Shown in pieces: positions 1-9,500 of a DNA stretch of 64,000 nucleotides. The notes beneath the pieces are model-generated. The model was not told the DNA's origin, ran no database searches, and worked only from the letters and a program-made list of their open reading frames with translations. How positions within the stretch are numbered: the first letter of the stretch is position 1; every line of letters begins with the position of its first letter. A program made the translations under genes and the position numbers. Source of the DNA: Leptospira kobayashii (GTDB lineage Bacteria > Spirochaetota > Leptospiria > Leptospirales > Leptospiraceae); NCBI RefSeq assembly GCF_003114835.2, contig NZ_AP025028.1, positions 1,516,001 through 1,580,000 on the forward strand, given 5' to 3'.

Positions 1-1372
1 GTTCGAATATCGTTTCGCCGTGATCCGATGTAAAGATGACGAGAGTATCTTTTTGGAGATCTTCTTTTTCTAAAAAGTTCAGGACATCATCTACGAGAGA
101 GTCCAAGTGTCTCACCGAATTGTCGTAAGGTGCCAGTATGTCTCTCCCTACGGGCAAAAACTCCGATTCTTTCGGAATAAAATAAGGAAAATGGTTTGTG
201 TTGAAGTGCAGCACTCCTGCAAAAGAGTTACCGTTTTTTTTCAGCAAACTTACATGTTTTTTGAATTCCTTCACAGTTTTTCTATCATCGATTCCTATAT
301 CGTTGAAAGTAGGGTTTCCGCTTGTTTCTTTGTTCCAAAGATAATCTATTCCTGCGTTCTTAAAAAAACCTTCGAAATTATTCCAGCGAAAGCTATGGCT
401 TGAGATAAAGAAGGTGGATAGATTCACAGCTTTGCCATACTCCCAAAACAAAGGGGAATTGTGAGTGAGTGCTACCGGTTGGTCAGGAGAAATTCCGGAA
501 AGGATACTGGGCACCGAAATCAGAGTGGAACTGGAGTTGGAAAAACTGTTTTTGAACAAAACTTTGTTTCCGCCCGTGTTTGTCGCAAACCAACGATCCA
601 ATCGAGGAGTAGTATCCCTTTCATAGCCATACAATCCCATACTCTTTCTGCGTAGACTTTCTGCAATGATGAGAAGGACGTTCGGCTTGGATGTATTTGT
701 TTCAATCCCCAGTTTCGGTTTGTTCCTGGATTGCAATCCCGCCGATCCAAGCCGGTCTCCCGTGAGCAAATTGTATACATTACGATTAATGAATACGACC
801 GCATTAGTATCGGTTACATACATTTGATCGTTAAATCGTGCATTATTATGAAAAAAGAAATTAAGCAAAATGAGGCAGAGTATGAGTGCGAGATAAGTCC
901 ATCGGAAAAAACGAAACTTTTCCCTACGAGTGATCGAACGTAAGGCAAGATAGAAAATGAAAAATACAGTTACGAACAAAAGTAAGGAAACAATGGAAAG
1001 TCCGGCTTTGAATAAAACCCAACTATTATAAGGTTCCTGGAACATAAAAGAAAAGACAAAAAAATTGGGCATGATCCCCGAATACTGGTAGTACCCGTAC
1101 GATCCTATCACTGCAATAGTGTAAAAAATGGCAATGGTGATTAGCAAAATTTCGTAAGTTCTTTTTGCTTTATTTGTACCGATTAAACTGAAGAGAAAAA
1201 AGCAGTAGAGAAATACGGAAAAAAAGATGGAACTTAAATAAAAAAATAATTGGACTAACTCGAATCCCTTAACAATTTCAAATCTAAAACCTAAATCAGT
1301 AGCCAATATCGTAACTGGGATTAGAAGTGATAAAACCCATTTTTTTATATTATTATTATGGACTGATTTCAT
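1..1372 (-). CDS. Membrane-anchored sulfatase-fold transferase (EptA/LtaS-like), 3' end cut by window edge
   Basis: The minus-strand frame is open from ATG at 1372 to the left edge, about 457 codons without a stop, so the C-terminus is missing. Five hydrophobic segments fall at about residues 12-30, 38-65, 73-95, 116-143 and 155-174. An extracytoplasmic alkaline-phosphatase/sulfatase-fold domain follows. The metal-binding Glu strand reads NVLLIIAESLRR, the Ser/Thr nucleophile region reads NSSSTLISVPSILSG, and TLVIFTSDHGE near the edge is the usual metal site. The nucleophile region resembles phosphoethanolamine transferases, and the CxPxR motif of true sulfatases is absent. Inference: it transfers a phospho-headgroup to an envelope glycan or lipid A. 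Substrate is unknown. It diverges from an ArnT-like gene that may also modify the envelope. Confidence 0.8.
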   Translation of the reverse strand, partial: MKSVHNNNIKKWVLSLLIPVTILATDLGFRFEIVKGFELVQLFFYLSSIFFSVFLYCFFLFSLIGTNKAKRTYEILLITIAIFYTIAVIGSYGYYQYSGIMPNFFVFSFMFQEPYNSWVLFKAGLSIVSLLLFVTVFFIFYLALRSITRREKFRFFRWTYLALILCLILLNFFFHNNARFNDQMYVTDTNAVVFINRNVYNLLTGDRLGSAGLQSRNKPKLGIETNTSKPNVLLIIAESLRRKSMGLYGYERDTTPRLDRWFATNTGGNKVLFKNSFSNSSSTLISVPSILSGISPDQPVALTHNSPLFWEYGKAVNLSTFFISSHSFRWNNFEGFFKNAGIDYLWNKETSGNPTFNDIGIDDRKTVKEFKKHVSLLKKNGNSFAGVLHFNTNHFPYFIPKESEFLPVGRDILAPYDNSVRHLDSLVDDVLNFLEKEDLQKDTLVIFTSDHGETIFE

Positions 1373-1441
1373 GAATACCCCTGTATGAACTTCTCTCCAA
1401 TTTCAATGAAATTTTGGGAACCAAATTGGACAAGCCCAAAT

Positions 1442-1470
1442 AGGAACTTGACTAGTTGGTCAGTCATAAT
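1442..1470 (+). promoter_or_regulatory. Candidate promoter and imperfect-palindrome operator
   Basis: CATAAT at 1465-1470 matches five of six bases of the -10 consensus and lies 28 bases before the lipoprotein ATG. Just upstream, TGACTAGTTGGTCA at 1449-1462 is an imperfect palindrome (10 of 14 positions symmetric) placed between -10 and the poorly matched -35 position. Its TGAC/GTCA ends recall TetR-family operators, but this is only a pattern match. Confidence 0.25.
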
Positions 1471-1497
1471 TCTTTTATATGGAGTATTAGGATTAAA

Positions 1498-1782
1498 ATG
1501 AGAAAATTAGTTTTACTTATGATTTTATTGCATCTGGGACTTTTTGTATCCTGCCAGGATGTGATTGAAAAAAAATGCATCGCAGCTTGCGATCAGTTCG
1601 TATCTTGCACTCAGAAAGTGATGAAGATCGAGCTTGCACCCGAAGCCATCAAGACGGGACACACCTCTTGTCTGAACGGATGCACTACTTATAATAGTGA
1701 GATTCTGCAATGTTTCGAACAAGAACCTACTTCTTGTCAGGGTTTCGGAGAATGCGTGATTCAAATAGGAACACTCGAGTAA
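1498..1782 (+). CDS. Small Cys-rich lipoprotein
   Basis: Starting at ATG 1498, 94 residues begin with a signal peptide (MRKLVLLMILLHLGLFVSC) ending in a spirochaetal-type lipobox FVSC. The mature part has eight further cysteines in pairs (KKCIAAC, VSC, SCLNGC, QC, SC, EC), suggesting a small disulphide-rich exported domain of the Cys-rich lipoprotein type seen in Leptospira. An upstream in-frame start at 1456 would add 14 residues before the signal peptide and is less likely; GGAG/AGGA sequences precede 1498. The stop is three bases from the next start, so it is probably co-transcribed and translationally coupled with the glycosyltransferase. Function unknown. Confidence 0.75.
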   Translation: MRKLVLLMILLHLGLFVSCQDVIEKKCIAACDQFVSCTQKVMKIELAPEAIKTGHTSCLNGCTTYNSEILQCFEQEPTSCQGFGECVIQIGTLE

Positions 1783-1785
1783 AAA

Positions 1786-3462
1786 ATGACTACTACAGAA
1801 AGATTATTTTTCAGAATTCTAATTTTAATCGCATCCATCCCTATTTTATGCACTCTCCCTTTGGATGTAATCGATATCGATTCTTCCCAGTATGCGGAAA
1901 TCGCGCGCGAGATGAATTTGTCGGGAGAATTTTTTACCATTATTGACAATGGTAGAAAGTATCTGGACAAACCTATTTTTACTTTTTGGACGATTGCCGC
2001 CTCGTATTCGTTATTCGGTGTAAATAACATTACATTCAGACTACCTGCATTATTTCTCAGTTTGTTGTCGGTATATTCCATTTTTCGTATTTCCATGTTG
2101 GTTTGGGAAAAAGAGAGACAAGCCTACTTGTCCTCACTCGCTTATTTGCTTGCTCCCGGTTTTTTTGCGATGGTGGTCGATCCGAAAATAGATGTTTATC
2201 TCACTGCCTACTTGGCGTTCACTTACCATTTTTATTATTTGGGAAGAAAGAAAGACACCCGTTATTATTATCTGATGTATCTTATGATGTCTATGGGTTT
2301 TGTTACAAAAGGTCCCATCAGCGTTGTGATTCCTGCGCTTTCCATCGGAGGAGACATTCTTTTCCGAAGAGATTGGAAGTTGCTTTGGGAGATGAGACCG
2401 ATCACCGGGATTTTTGTTTTGGCATCTCTTCCTTTGTTCTGGTGTTTTCATCTTTACCGGGAGTACAATTCGTACGGTCCCACTTTCTTTTTATGGATTC
2501 AATCCTTCGGACGATTTTACAAGGATATGTATGATGTGAAGTTTGATCCGTTCTACTTTTACAAAAGTTTTGCCTGGGCATTCTTTAGTGGAGTCATTCC
2601 ACTCTTTTTGTATGTAGTGTTCAGATCTTATAAATACTTTAAGTCGGTAGGTTGGAAAGAGATACTGAGAAAGATCAAAGACAATGAATACAAAGGGGAA
2701 GATTTCGTGATTCCCTTCTGGCTCTTTTTGTTTTTATTTCTAATTTCCTTTTCCCGTTTTCCTCTTCCTCAGTATATTTATTGGATTTTACCTGCGGGAG
2801 CACTTTACTTCGGTAAAATTTCGGAAGAGAGTTTGTTTACTTCTTCGGCGAAACGAATCCGCCCTTCCTTTATGATCGCGGGGATCGTCTACTTGGTTTC
2901 TTATTTTTTGCTTCCTTTGTTTGTGAACGAAGTAGGAGTTCTGTATTATGTTTTTGCATTTGTGGGAATCGCATTTATACTGATCTCCGCACAAATTCTA
3001 CCTCTCGAAATTTTAGTGACCACTACCGGCGCTTGTCTCTTTTTGGGAGCGATCAGTTTGGTATACTATCCTCTTCTTACAAGTTATCAACCTTCCCATC
3101 TTTTTGGTAAGGAGATTCAAAAACTGGAACCGGAAGAACCGATTCTTTATACATATCGCATTTCCCATTCCAAAAGATCTTATGCGTTTTATTCCAACAG
3201 ATTGTTCCGTAATATCTACGATTCGGGGAAAATCGAAAAGGCTTGGGAAGGAAGAGAAAAACGTCTGGTCGTGGTTCCCACTGAGTTTTTGGGAGCGCTC
3301 CAGGAAACGGCGGGAAAGAAATACATCATTGAACCCATTTTGGAGAAAGAATCCTACAAAGTGGCCACTCCCACGGTCGCTTTCCTGAAAAAGGAGTCCA
3401 GACACCTCGTTACTAAGAAAATTTCTCTGGTTTGGTTGAAAAAGACTCAGGGAAAACCGTAA
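1786..3462 (+). CDS. ArnT-like family glycosyltransferase (GT-C fold)
   Basis: The 558-residue integral membrane protein has about eleven hydrophobic segments. Its first periplasmic loop carries DVIDIDSSQYAEIAREM followed by YLDKPIFTFW, the acidic catalytic loop and Lys-Pro motif typical of the ArnT/PMT glycosyltransferases that move a sugar from a polyprenyl phosphate donor to an envelope acceptor. Length matches ArnT (about 550). The C-terminal 100 residues are soluble and probably periplasmic. ArnT itself transfers aminoarabinose to lipid A; donor and acceptor cannot be read from this sequence, so only the family is called. A strong terminator follows the gene, closing a two-gene unit with the Cys-rich lipoprotein. 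Confidence 0.82.
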   Translation: MTTTERLFFRILILIASIPILCTLPLDVIDIDSSQYAEIAREMNLSGEFFTIIDNGRKYLDKPIFTFWTIAASYSLFGVNNITFRLPALFLSLLSVYSIFRISMLVWEKERQAYLSSLAYLLAPGFFAMVVDPKIDVYLTAYLAFTYHFYYLGRKKDTRYYYLMYLMMSMGFVTKGPISVVIPALSIGGDILFRRDWKLLWEMRPITGIFVLASLPLFWCFHLYREYNSYGPTFFLWIQSFGRFYKDMYDVKFDPFYFYKSFAWAFFSGVIPLFLYVVFRSYKYFKSVGWKEILRKIKDNEYKGEDFVIPFWLFLFLFLISFSRFPLPQYIYWILPAGALYFGKISEESLFTSSAKRIRPSFMIAGIVYLVSYFLLPLFVNEVGVLYYVFAFVGIAFILISAQILPLEILVTTTGACLFLGAISLVYYPLLTSYQPSHLFGKEIQKLEPEEPILYTYRISHSKRSYAFYSNRLFRNIYDSGKIEKAWEGREKRLVVVPTEFLGALQETAGKKYIIEPILEKESYKVATPTVAFLKKESRHLVTKKISLVWLKKTQGKP

Positions 3463-3764
3463 AATTCACGAAACATAAACTAGGCTAAATTGTGTAAGTC
3501 TGGTTTTTAGGGCCCTTTGGTGTAAATCAGGGCCTTTTTTTTTACCCTCATCTTTTTTCGATTATATCTCAAATGGTACACTTATCATTCCGCTCGTTCG
3601 TACGAACACTAGGGATCTTTGTTTTGTCAAAAAATTATCACTTGATCCTTTTGGATATTTGTATTAATCTCTTGCCTCTGTGTAATGAAAATTTGCAGTC
3701 GTTATATGAGATTTTTTTTTCGTCTCATATCCGTACTGAACGTATCCTATAAAAAATCTAACCT
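3463..3764. other. Intergenic region before the chemotaxis receptor
   Basis: These 302 bases hold the terminator at 3509-3543 and, near the right end, an 8-bp inverted repeat: ATATGAGA (3704-3711) and TCTCATAT (3723-3730), whose loop is mainly nine T. The repeat lies 34 bases before the receptor ATG and could be a 5'-UTR stem or an operator. I found no convincing sigma70 or FliA promoter and no ORF. Confidence 0.4.
3509..3543 (+). terminator. Rho-independent terminator after ArnT-like gene
   Basis: GGCCCT (3511-3516) pairs with AGGGCC (3529-3534) around a 12-base loop, with an A-T and a G-U pair at the base, followed by a run of nine T (3535-3543). Confidence 0.85.
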
Positions 3765-5768
3765 ATGAAAAGTCTGAAACATATACTTGGCATTTATACC
3801 TTCCTATCTATTGTCCTTTTGGCATTTGTAGTTTCCAGTTTGATCCTTTATCTTTCCTGGAATATGTTGGTGAACGTTTACAAAGGCGAAATGAGAAACG
3901 CAGGTAAAAGCGCAGGTTCCGAATTGGTTTCCTATTACCAATCTCAGCTACGTGTGGCGGGAATGTTGGCGAAACAAAATGAAGTGTTGGACGGGCTTAA
4001 GACTTTAAACGGAACAGCTGCTACAAAACAATTCGTAGAGATCGTAAATGATTCCAAGGGAGAATATGAAAATATATTCCTTTCCGTTCCGGAATATACC
4101 GCACGCATCTTTGCGGCAGGAATTCCCAGATCCATCGGTTTCAAATTGGAAAAAGAAAAAACAGGCAAAAACGTAGAAGAGGCATTGGCGGGAAAAATAT
4201 CCATCGGCTTTGTCCATGAATCTCCGATTACCGGTCTTCCCGTTAGTTTGATTTCAGTCCCTGTAAAAGATGCAAAAGACAAAGTAGTGGGAATTCTTTG
4301 GATTGCACTCAACCTCGAGGAAGTTTCCAAAAGGATGGTCGAAGGAGTGCATGTGGGAACATCGGGTTATGTTTCCGCAGTCACGACGGAAGGAATGGTA
4401 TTTGCCCACCCGCAAAAATCCCAAATTTTAAAATTGAACTTGAAAAAGGTTCCATTCGGTCAACAGATGTTAGCTGCCAAATCCGGTGAATTCATCCACT
4501 ACGAATTTCAAGGAACCGATCGTATGATGCTCATTCATCGTTTGGAAGAATGGAGAACTATCATCGGAGTCGTACTTCCCAAATCGGAAATCAAAAACGA
4601 ATTCGCAAAAGTCGCGCTTTATGCGGCACTTGCCGCCATTCTGATCACTGCGGTTGTTATCATAGGAATTTTCATTTTACTGAATAAGAGATTGAAGCCT
4701 TTGGAGGAATCGGGAGCTGTTTTGGAAAAAATGGCAAAAGGAGATTTGACGGAAGATTTGAAACCTGCTTATAACGATGAGATCGGCAGGATGAGTATGT
4801 CTCTCAACCGTTTCATCAAAAGCATCCGCACTTCCGTCCGTGAAATCCAAGTCGTAGCGGAAGAAATCGCATCTTCTTCGGAAGAGTTGAATCGTTCTTC
4901 GGATTCTTTTTCGGAAATGGCGCAAAGCACCGCAGCTTCCTCCGAAGAGATTTCCGCAACCACGGAAGAAGTTTTGTCCAGTATGGAAAGCACCGCCGCG
5001 TCTACCGTTAAACAACATACCAACATACAAGAGTTTCACGAAAAAATCATGGAGCTGTCCCAAGGTGCGAAACAGATCGGGAAAGATACCGAATCCGCTC
5101 TTTCCAATACGGAAAACATCACCAAACAAGCAAAGTTGGGTGGAGAATCTTTGAATCAGATGAAAGATATGATCGCTCTTATCTTGGAATCTTCCACGGA
5201 AATGAGAGAAGTGATCGGAATCATCGATGAGATTTCGGAACAAACGAGCCTACTTGCGTTGAATGCAGCCATTGAAGCCGCGAGAGCGGGGGAGGCAGGT
5301 AGAGGTTTCGCGGTGGTAGCAGAGGAGATTTCCAAACTTTCGGACAAGACCGCGCATTCCATTCAGTCCATTGAAGATATGATCGGAAAAAACAGTCAGG
5401 ATCTGGAAGCGGGTGCGAAAGGAATCAGGTCTTCGGTGGAATTACTCAACCATATCATCAAAGAAATCGGCCAAGTAGAAACCGTGATGAAGCGGCTTTA
5501 TGATGCGACTCAGTCCCAATTGAGCTACAATCGGGAGGTTGATGAGAGATCGGAAGAAGTGGGAAGGGAGTCGGACTTCCTCAGAAGCTCGATGGAAGAA
5601 CAAAAAAAGGCGATGCAGCAGATTTCCTTATCGGTAGTAGGGATTAATAATGAGACAATGCACATTGCTTCCGGGTCGGAACAGGTGGCATCTTCGTCTA
5701 AGAACCTGTCCCATACGGCTGAGACTCTTAGGGTTGTGACTCAAAGATTCAAAATTCCGGCAGAATGA
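3765..5768 (+). CDS. Methyl-accepting chemotaxis protein with Cache-type sensor
   Basis: The 667 residues have receptor order: an N-terminal membrane helix (about 10-33), an extracytoplasmic domain (about 35-280) with Cache-like features ([29 protein letters not shown]), a second membrane helix (about 285-308), a HAMP linker, then a long methylated coiled coil. The hairpin tip reads [20 protein letters not shown], the conserved CheA/CheW contact, followed by [10 protein letters not shown]. Length is ordinary for the family. The ligand cannot be deduced. No che gene lies nearby, so this is an isolated receptor presumably feeding a chemotaxis array coded elsewhere. Confidence 0.93.
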   Translation: MKSLKHILGIYTFLSIVLLAFVVSSLILYLSWNMLVNVYKGEMRNAGKSAGSELVSYYQSQLRVAGMLAKQNEVLDGLKTLNGTAATKQFVEIVNDSKGEYENIFLSVPEYTARIFAAGIPRSIGFKLEKEKTGKNVEEALAGKISIGFVHESPITGLPVSLISVPVKDAKDKVVGILWIALNLEEVSKRMVEGVHVGTSGYVSAVTTEGMVFAHPQKSQILKLNLKKVPFGQQMLAAKSGEFIHYEFQGTDRMMLIHRLEEWRTIIGVVLPKSEIKNEFAKVALYAALAAILITAVVIIGIFILLNKRLKPLEESGAVLEKMAKGDLTEDLKPAYNDEIGRMSMSLNRFIKSIRTSVREIQVVAEEIASSSEELNRSSDSFSEMAQSTAASSEEISATTEEVLSSMESTAASTVKQHTNIQEFHEKIMELSQGAKQIGKDTESALSNTENITKQAKLGGESLNQMKDMIALILESSTEMREVIGIIDEISEQTSLLALNAAIEAARAGEAGRGFAVVAEEISKLSDKTAHSIQSIEDMIGKNSQDLEAGAKGIRSSVELLNHIIKEIGQVETVMKRLYDATQSQLSYNREVDERSEEVGRESDFLRSSMEEQKKAMQQISLSVVGINNETMHIASGSEQVASSSKNLSHTAETLRVVTQRFKIPAE

Positions 5769-5814
5769 ATCCGATTTGAAGTAATATTTTTAGTAGTTTT
5801 CCTTAAATTTAGAA

Positions 5815-5840
5815 ATTTAGAATATAATGATTTTCTAAAT
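5815..5840 (+). promoter_or_regulatory. Candidate -10 box inside an AT-rich inverted repeat upstream of act operon
   Basis: A perfect TATAAT (5823-5828) starts the loop of an 8-bp inverted repeat, ATTTAGAA (5815-5822) and TTCTAAAT (5833-5840). The -35 position is weak. If used it would give about 185 bases of leader before actA. The rest of the 251-base gap (5769-6019) shows no ORF that I trust. Confidence 0.3.
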
Positions 5841-6019
5841 CGAATTGTCTTAAAATATCTATTTGAGAATAAGAATCAATTACAGTCCTGCCGGGAGATT
5901 TTTTAGTTATGTCTCCTTATTAGTTTTTTCTAATCAGAAAACTCATACATACTTGCTTTTTTTCTTATTTTACCTTTCCTTGTCAGAAGACAGTGTAAAC
6001 GGGCTCAGGATTTCTTCGA

Positions 6020-6538
6020 ATGAACATAAAAATACTCAAGATCTCTGTGCCGATCGTAGCAATTGCCGCGGTCGCATATTTGATTTTTTCACCAAGCCGT
6101 TATGTGGGTTATTCTCCGGATCAACCCATCCCTTTTAACCACAAAATTCATGCGGGCGACAACAAGATAGATTGTAAGTATTGCCATATTGGTGTAGAGA
6201 CATCTGCCCATGCGACAATACCACCTAGCTCCACTTGTATGAATTGTCATGGTGGTGCATACGGAAACGTTGCTGGTAAACAAGAACATGTTAAATGGTT
6301 AAATCAACAATTTGACAACAAAACACCCGTTCCCTGGGTTCGCATTCATGACCAACCAGATTTTGTTTTCTTCAATCATTCGCGTCACGTGCAAAGGGGA
6401 GTGGATTGTTCCACTTGCCACGGAAACGTAGCCGAGATGGTCAAGGTCAAACAAACCAAATCGTTAAACATGGGTTTCTGCGTGGATTGCCACCGGGAAA
6501 ACAATGCGCCAAACGATTGTTCTACTTGTCACAGGTAA
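6020..6538 (+). CDS. actA: Alternative complex III pentaheme cytochrome c subunit ActA
   Basis: This 172-residue protein has one N-terminal membrane anchor (about residues 7-25) and five CxxCH haem sites: CKYCH, CMNCH, CSTCH, CVDCH and CSTCH, the last almost at the C-terminus. Five haems, this size and first position before ActB match ActA of alternative complex III, which carries electrons from the quinol-oxidising core toward a cytochrome c or oxidase. Isolated His residues in NHKIH and NHSRH can serve as distal ligands. It is the first gene of actABCDEF; 24 bases separate it from actB. Confidence 0.92.
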   Translation: MNIKILKISVPIVAIAAVAYLIFSPSRYVGYSPDQPIPFNHKIHAGDNKIDCKYCHIGVETSAHATIPPSSTCMNCHGGAYGNVAGKQEHVKWLNQQFDNKTPVPWVRIHDQPDFVFFNHSRHVQRGVDCSTCHGNVAEMVKVKQTKSLNMGFCVDCHRENNAPNDCSTCHR

Positions 6539-6562
6539 TCCGGAGGACTTAAGAGAATATAT

Positions 6563-9500
6563 ATGATGAAAGATGATACTTTCCAAAAAGAGAAAAAAGC
6601 CCACTGGCAGTCTTACGAACTCCGCGGATCCAAAGAAGAATCGCAACTTCGTAAACAAGAATTTTACACATCTCCGGATCCTCTGATCGCAAGGATCAAA
6701 AAAGGCGATTTCGATCGCAAAACTTTCCTTAAGTTTATGGGTGCTTCCGTTGTGATGACGACGGTAGGTTGTATCCCAAAACCGCAAGAAAAGATTCTTC
6801 CTTATGTAAATCTTACTTTCAAAAATGAAAAGGACGAAATCGAACAATACGACTTCGTAAAACATGGCAAGTCTTATCACTATGCTTCCGTTTGCGGAGA
6901 GTGTGGTGCTGGATGCGGGATCTTAGTAAAAGCCCGAGACGGACGTCCTTTGAAATTGGAAGGAAATCCGAATCACCCTGTTTCTCAAGGTGCACTTTGT
7001 GCATCCGGTCAGGCAGCTATTTTTGACCTTTATGATTCTGACAGAGCAAAAGAGCCTGTTCAAATCATCGAAGGCAAAGCAAAAGCTTCCGATTGGTTCG
7101 TACTCGATAAAGACGTAAAAGATAAACTTTCCGCAAACAAAGGTAAGACGGTGGTGGTGACAAAACCTCTTCCTTCTTCCTCTTCCCAAGAGATCGTAAA
7201 TGATTTCCTAAGATCAGTTGGCGGTGGAAAACATTACGAAATTTTACTTGGAACTTCCGAAGATGCAATTACAATCGCTCAGGAAAAATCCTACGGCAAA
7301 GCGGTTCTTCCGAACTACCATTTCGACAAAGCAAAAGTAATCCTATCGATTGATTGTGATTTTCTTGGAGAGTGGCTTTCTTCCGTAGAATTCCAAAAAG
7401 ACTTCGCAAAAAGAAGAGACCTGGTTAAACAAAAATCCAAAGATTTCAACAAGTTCATCGCAGCGGAAACTCATCCTACGATGACAGGAACCAATGCAGA
7501 CCAAAGAGTTCCTCTTAAGCCGGGCGATCAAAGAAAGTTTGTTTTAGCTGTTGCTAAAGCACTTTCCGATTTAGGTGTGGGCGGAATCTCGGGAGTTGCG
7601 GGTCTTGACTTAGCTAAGACTGCAGCTGAGCTTGGAATCCCGAAAGAACTCATTACGAAAACCGCGACCGCACTTGCAAGTGCTAAGGGTGAATCCTTGG
7701 TTGTTGCCGGCGGATCTAGTGCGGAAACTGCAGATGCGGTTGATTTGCAAATCGCTGTGAATATGTTGAATAGTGCACTTGGTAACGACGGTAAGACGAT
7801 CGATTCCACAAGTGTGCGAAAAAACGGACGCACAGATTATTACGCAAACCTTTCCACTCTTGCAAAAGATTTGAAAGACGGCAAAGTAGGCGTGGTTTTC
7901 CTTTACGGATTCAACCCGGTTTATTCCGCTCCGAACGGAGAAGAATGGAAAAACCTGCTTCACCAAGCGGCGCAAATCGTAACACTCAGCGACAGAGTGG
8001 ATGAAACGGCACTTGCTTCCAATTGGCTGGCACCTGCTTCCCACTTCCTTGAGTCTTGGGGAGATGCGGAGCCTTTCAGCGGAATCGCAACCATCCAACA
8101 ACCTACCATTCGTCCTCTTTTCAGCTCCAGATCTTTCGAAGATTCTTTGATCGCTTGGGCGGGTGGAAGTTTACTGGGTGCTTCTTCTTATTACGATTAC
8201 CTGAAAACAAAGTATTCTAAAAAAACAAACTGGGAAGAGCTGCTTCGCAGTGGAATTTACAATACTGCGGGAAATCGCAAAGCCGACAAAGGAGCTCGCG
8301 GATTCAAAGGGGCAATCGCTCCTCTCGCTGCTTCCAAGTCAGGCTTGACACTTTCGTTATACACTAGTTCTGCGGTAAAAGACGGAGCGCGTGCAAACAA
8401 CTCCCAGCTGCAAGAACTTCCGGATCCTGTTTCCAAAGTAACTTGGGACAATTATGTTGCCATCAGTCCACAATTTTCACGTTCTTCAGGAATCAAACTG
8501 AATGATGTGGTGAAGGTAACTGTAGGGGACAAGTCCTTCGAATTGCCAGCTCTCGTTCAACCGGGTCTTCACCCGGAAGCAGTGGGAATCGCAATCGGTT
8601 ACGGACGCACTGCAGTCGGTGAAATCGGAAACGGTGTAGGTAAGAATGCAAGTGTTCTTGCACCTATCACAAAAGACGGAATCGTTTATTCCGGACTTTC
8701 CGTATCCGTTGAACCTACAGGCAAAAAATACAAACTAGCTACCACTCAAGATCACCATATGATGTCTCCCGGTGTGATGATGGGAGTTGAGTGGAAAGAA
8801 AGACCTCTTATCATTTCCGCAAAAATCCAAGATTACGATAAGAACCCTTCCGCTAACATCCCTGAGCCTGAGATTCCAAAAATCCTAGTCGATGGAAAGT
8901 TGGTTCGTGCACAAGGGGCAAACGCTCCTGCCGACCAACCGGGAAGCCAATTCCAATACCCAGGATACAAATGGGGAATGGCAGTGGATCTTACTTCCTG
9001 CACAGGATGCGGTTCTTGCGTAGTTGCATGTAGCATTGAAAACAACGTTCCTATGGTAGGACGTGACGAAGTCAGAATGGGTCGTGAGATGCATTGGCTT
9101 CGTATCGACCGTTATTATATCGGTGACCCAGAAGTTCCTGAGTCCATCGAAATTGCTCACCAACCATTGATGTGCCAACATTGTGACAATGCTCCATGTG
9201 AGACTGTTTGTCCGGTGGCTGCGACAGTTCATAGTTCGGAAGGGGTTAACGACATGGTTTACAACCGTTGCGTGGGAACTCGTTACTGTTCTAACAACTG
9301 CCCGTATAAGGTTCGTCGTTTCAATTGGTTAGAGCATTGGAATGAGCACAATCTTTTGGGAGAAAGCACTTACACTTTCAAAGCAACTCCTCCGCGTAAC
9401 TTAGGTTTGAACCCGGAACTTACGGTTCGTTCTCGTGGTGTTATGGAAAAATGTAACTTCTGTTCTTCACGTGTAGCAGAAGCTAAAATCCAAGCCAAAA

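Noticed and set aside
107..943. Several short plus- and minus-strand open frames at the left edge
   Set aside because: The region is explained by one long minus-strand sulfatase-fold frame that runs off the edge; the short frames have no features.
4677..5243. 188-codon minus-strand open frame inside the chemotaxis receptor
   Set aside because: It lies wholly within a well-supported receptor gene; the translation is low complexity, shows no family and merely mirrors the codon pattern of the real gene.
7610..8101. 163-codon minus-strand open frame inside actB
   Set aside because: It is a shadow of the actB frame without a ribosome site or family features.
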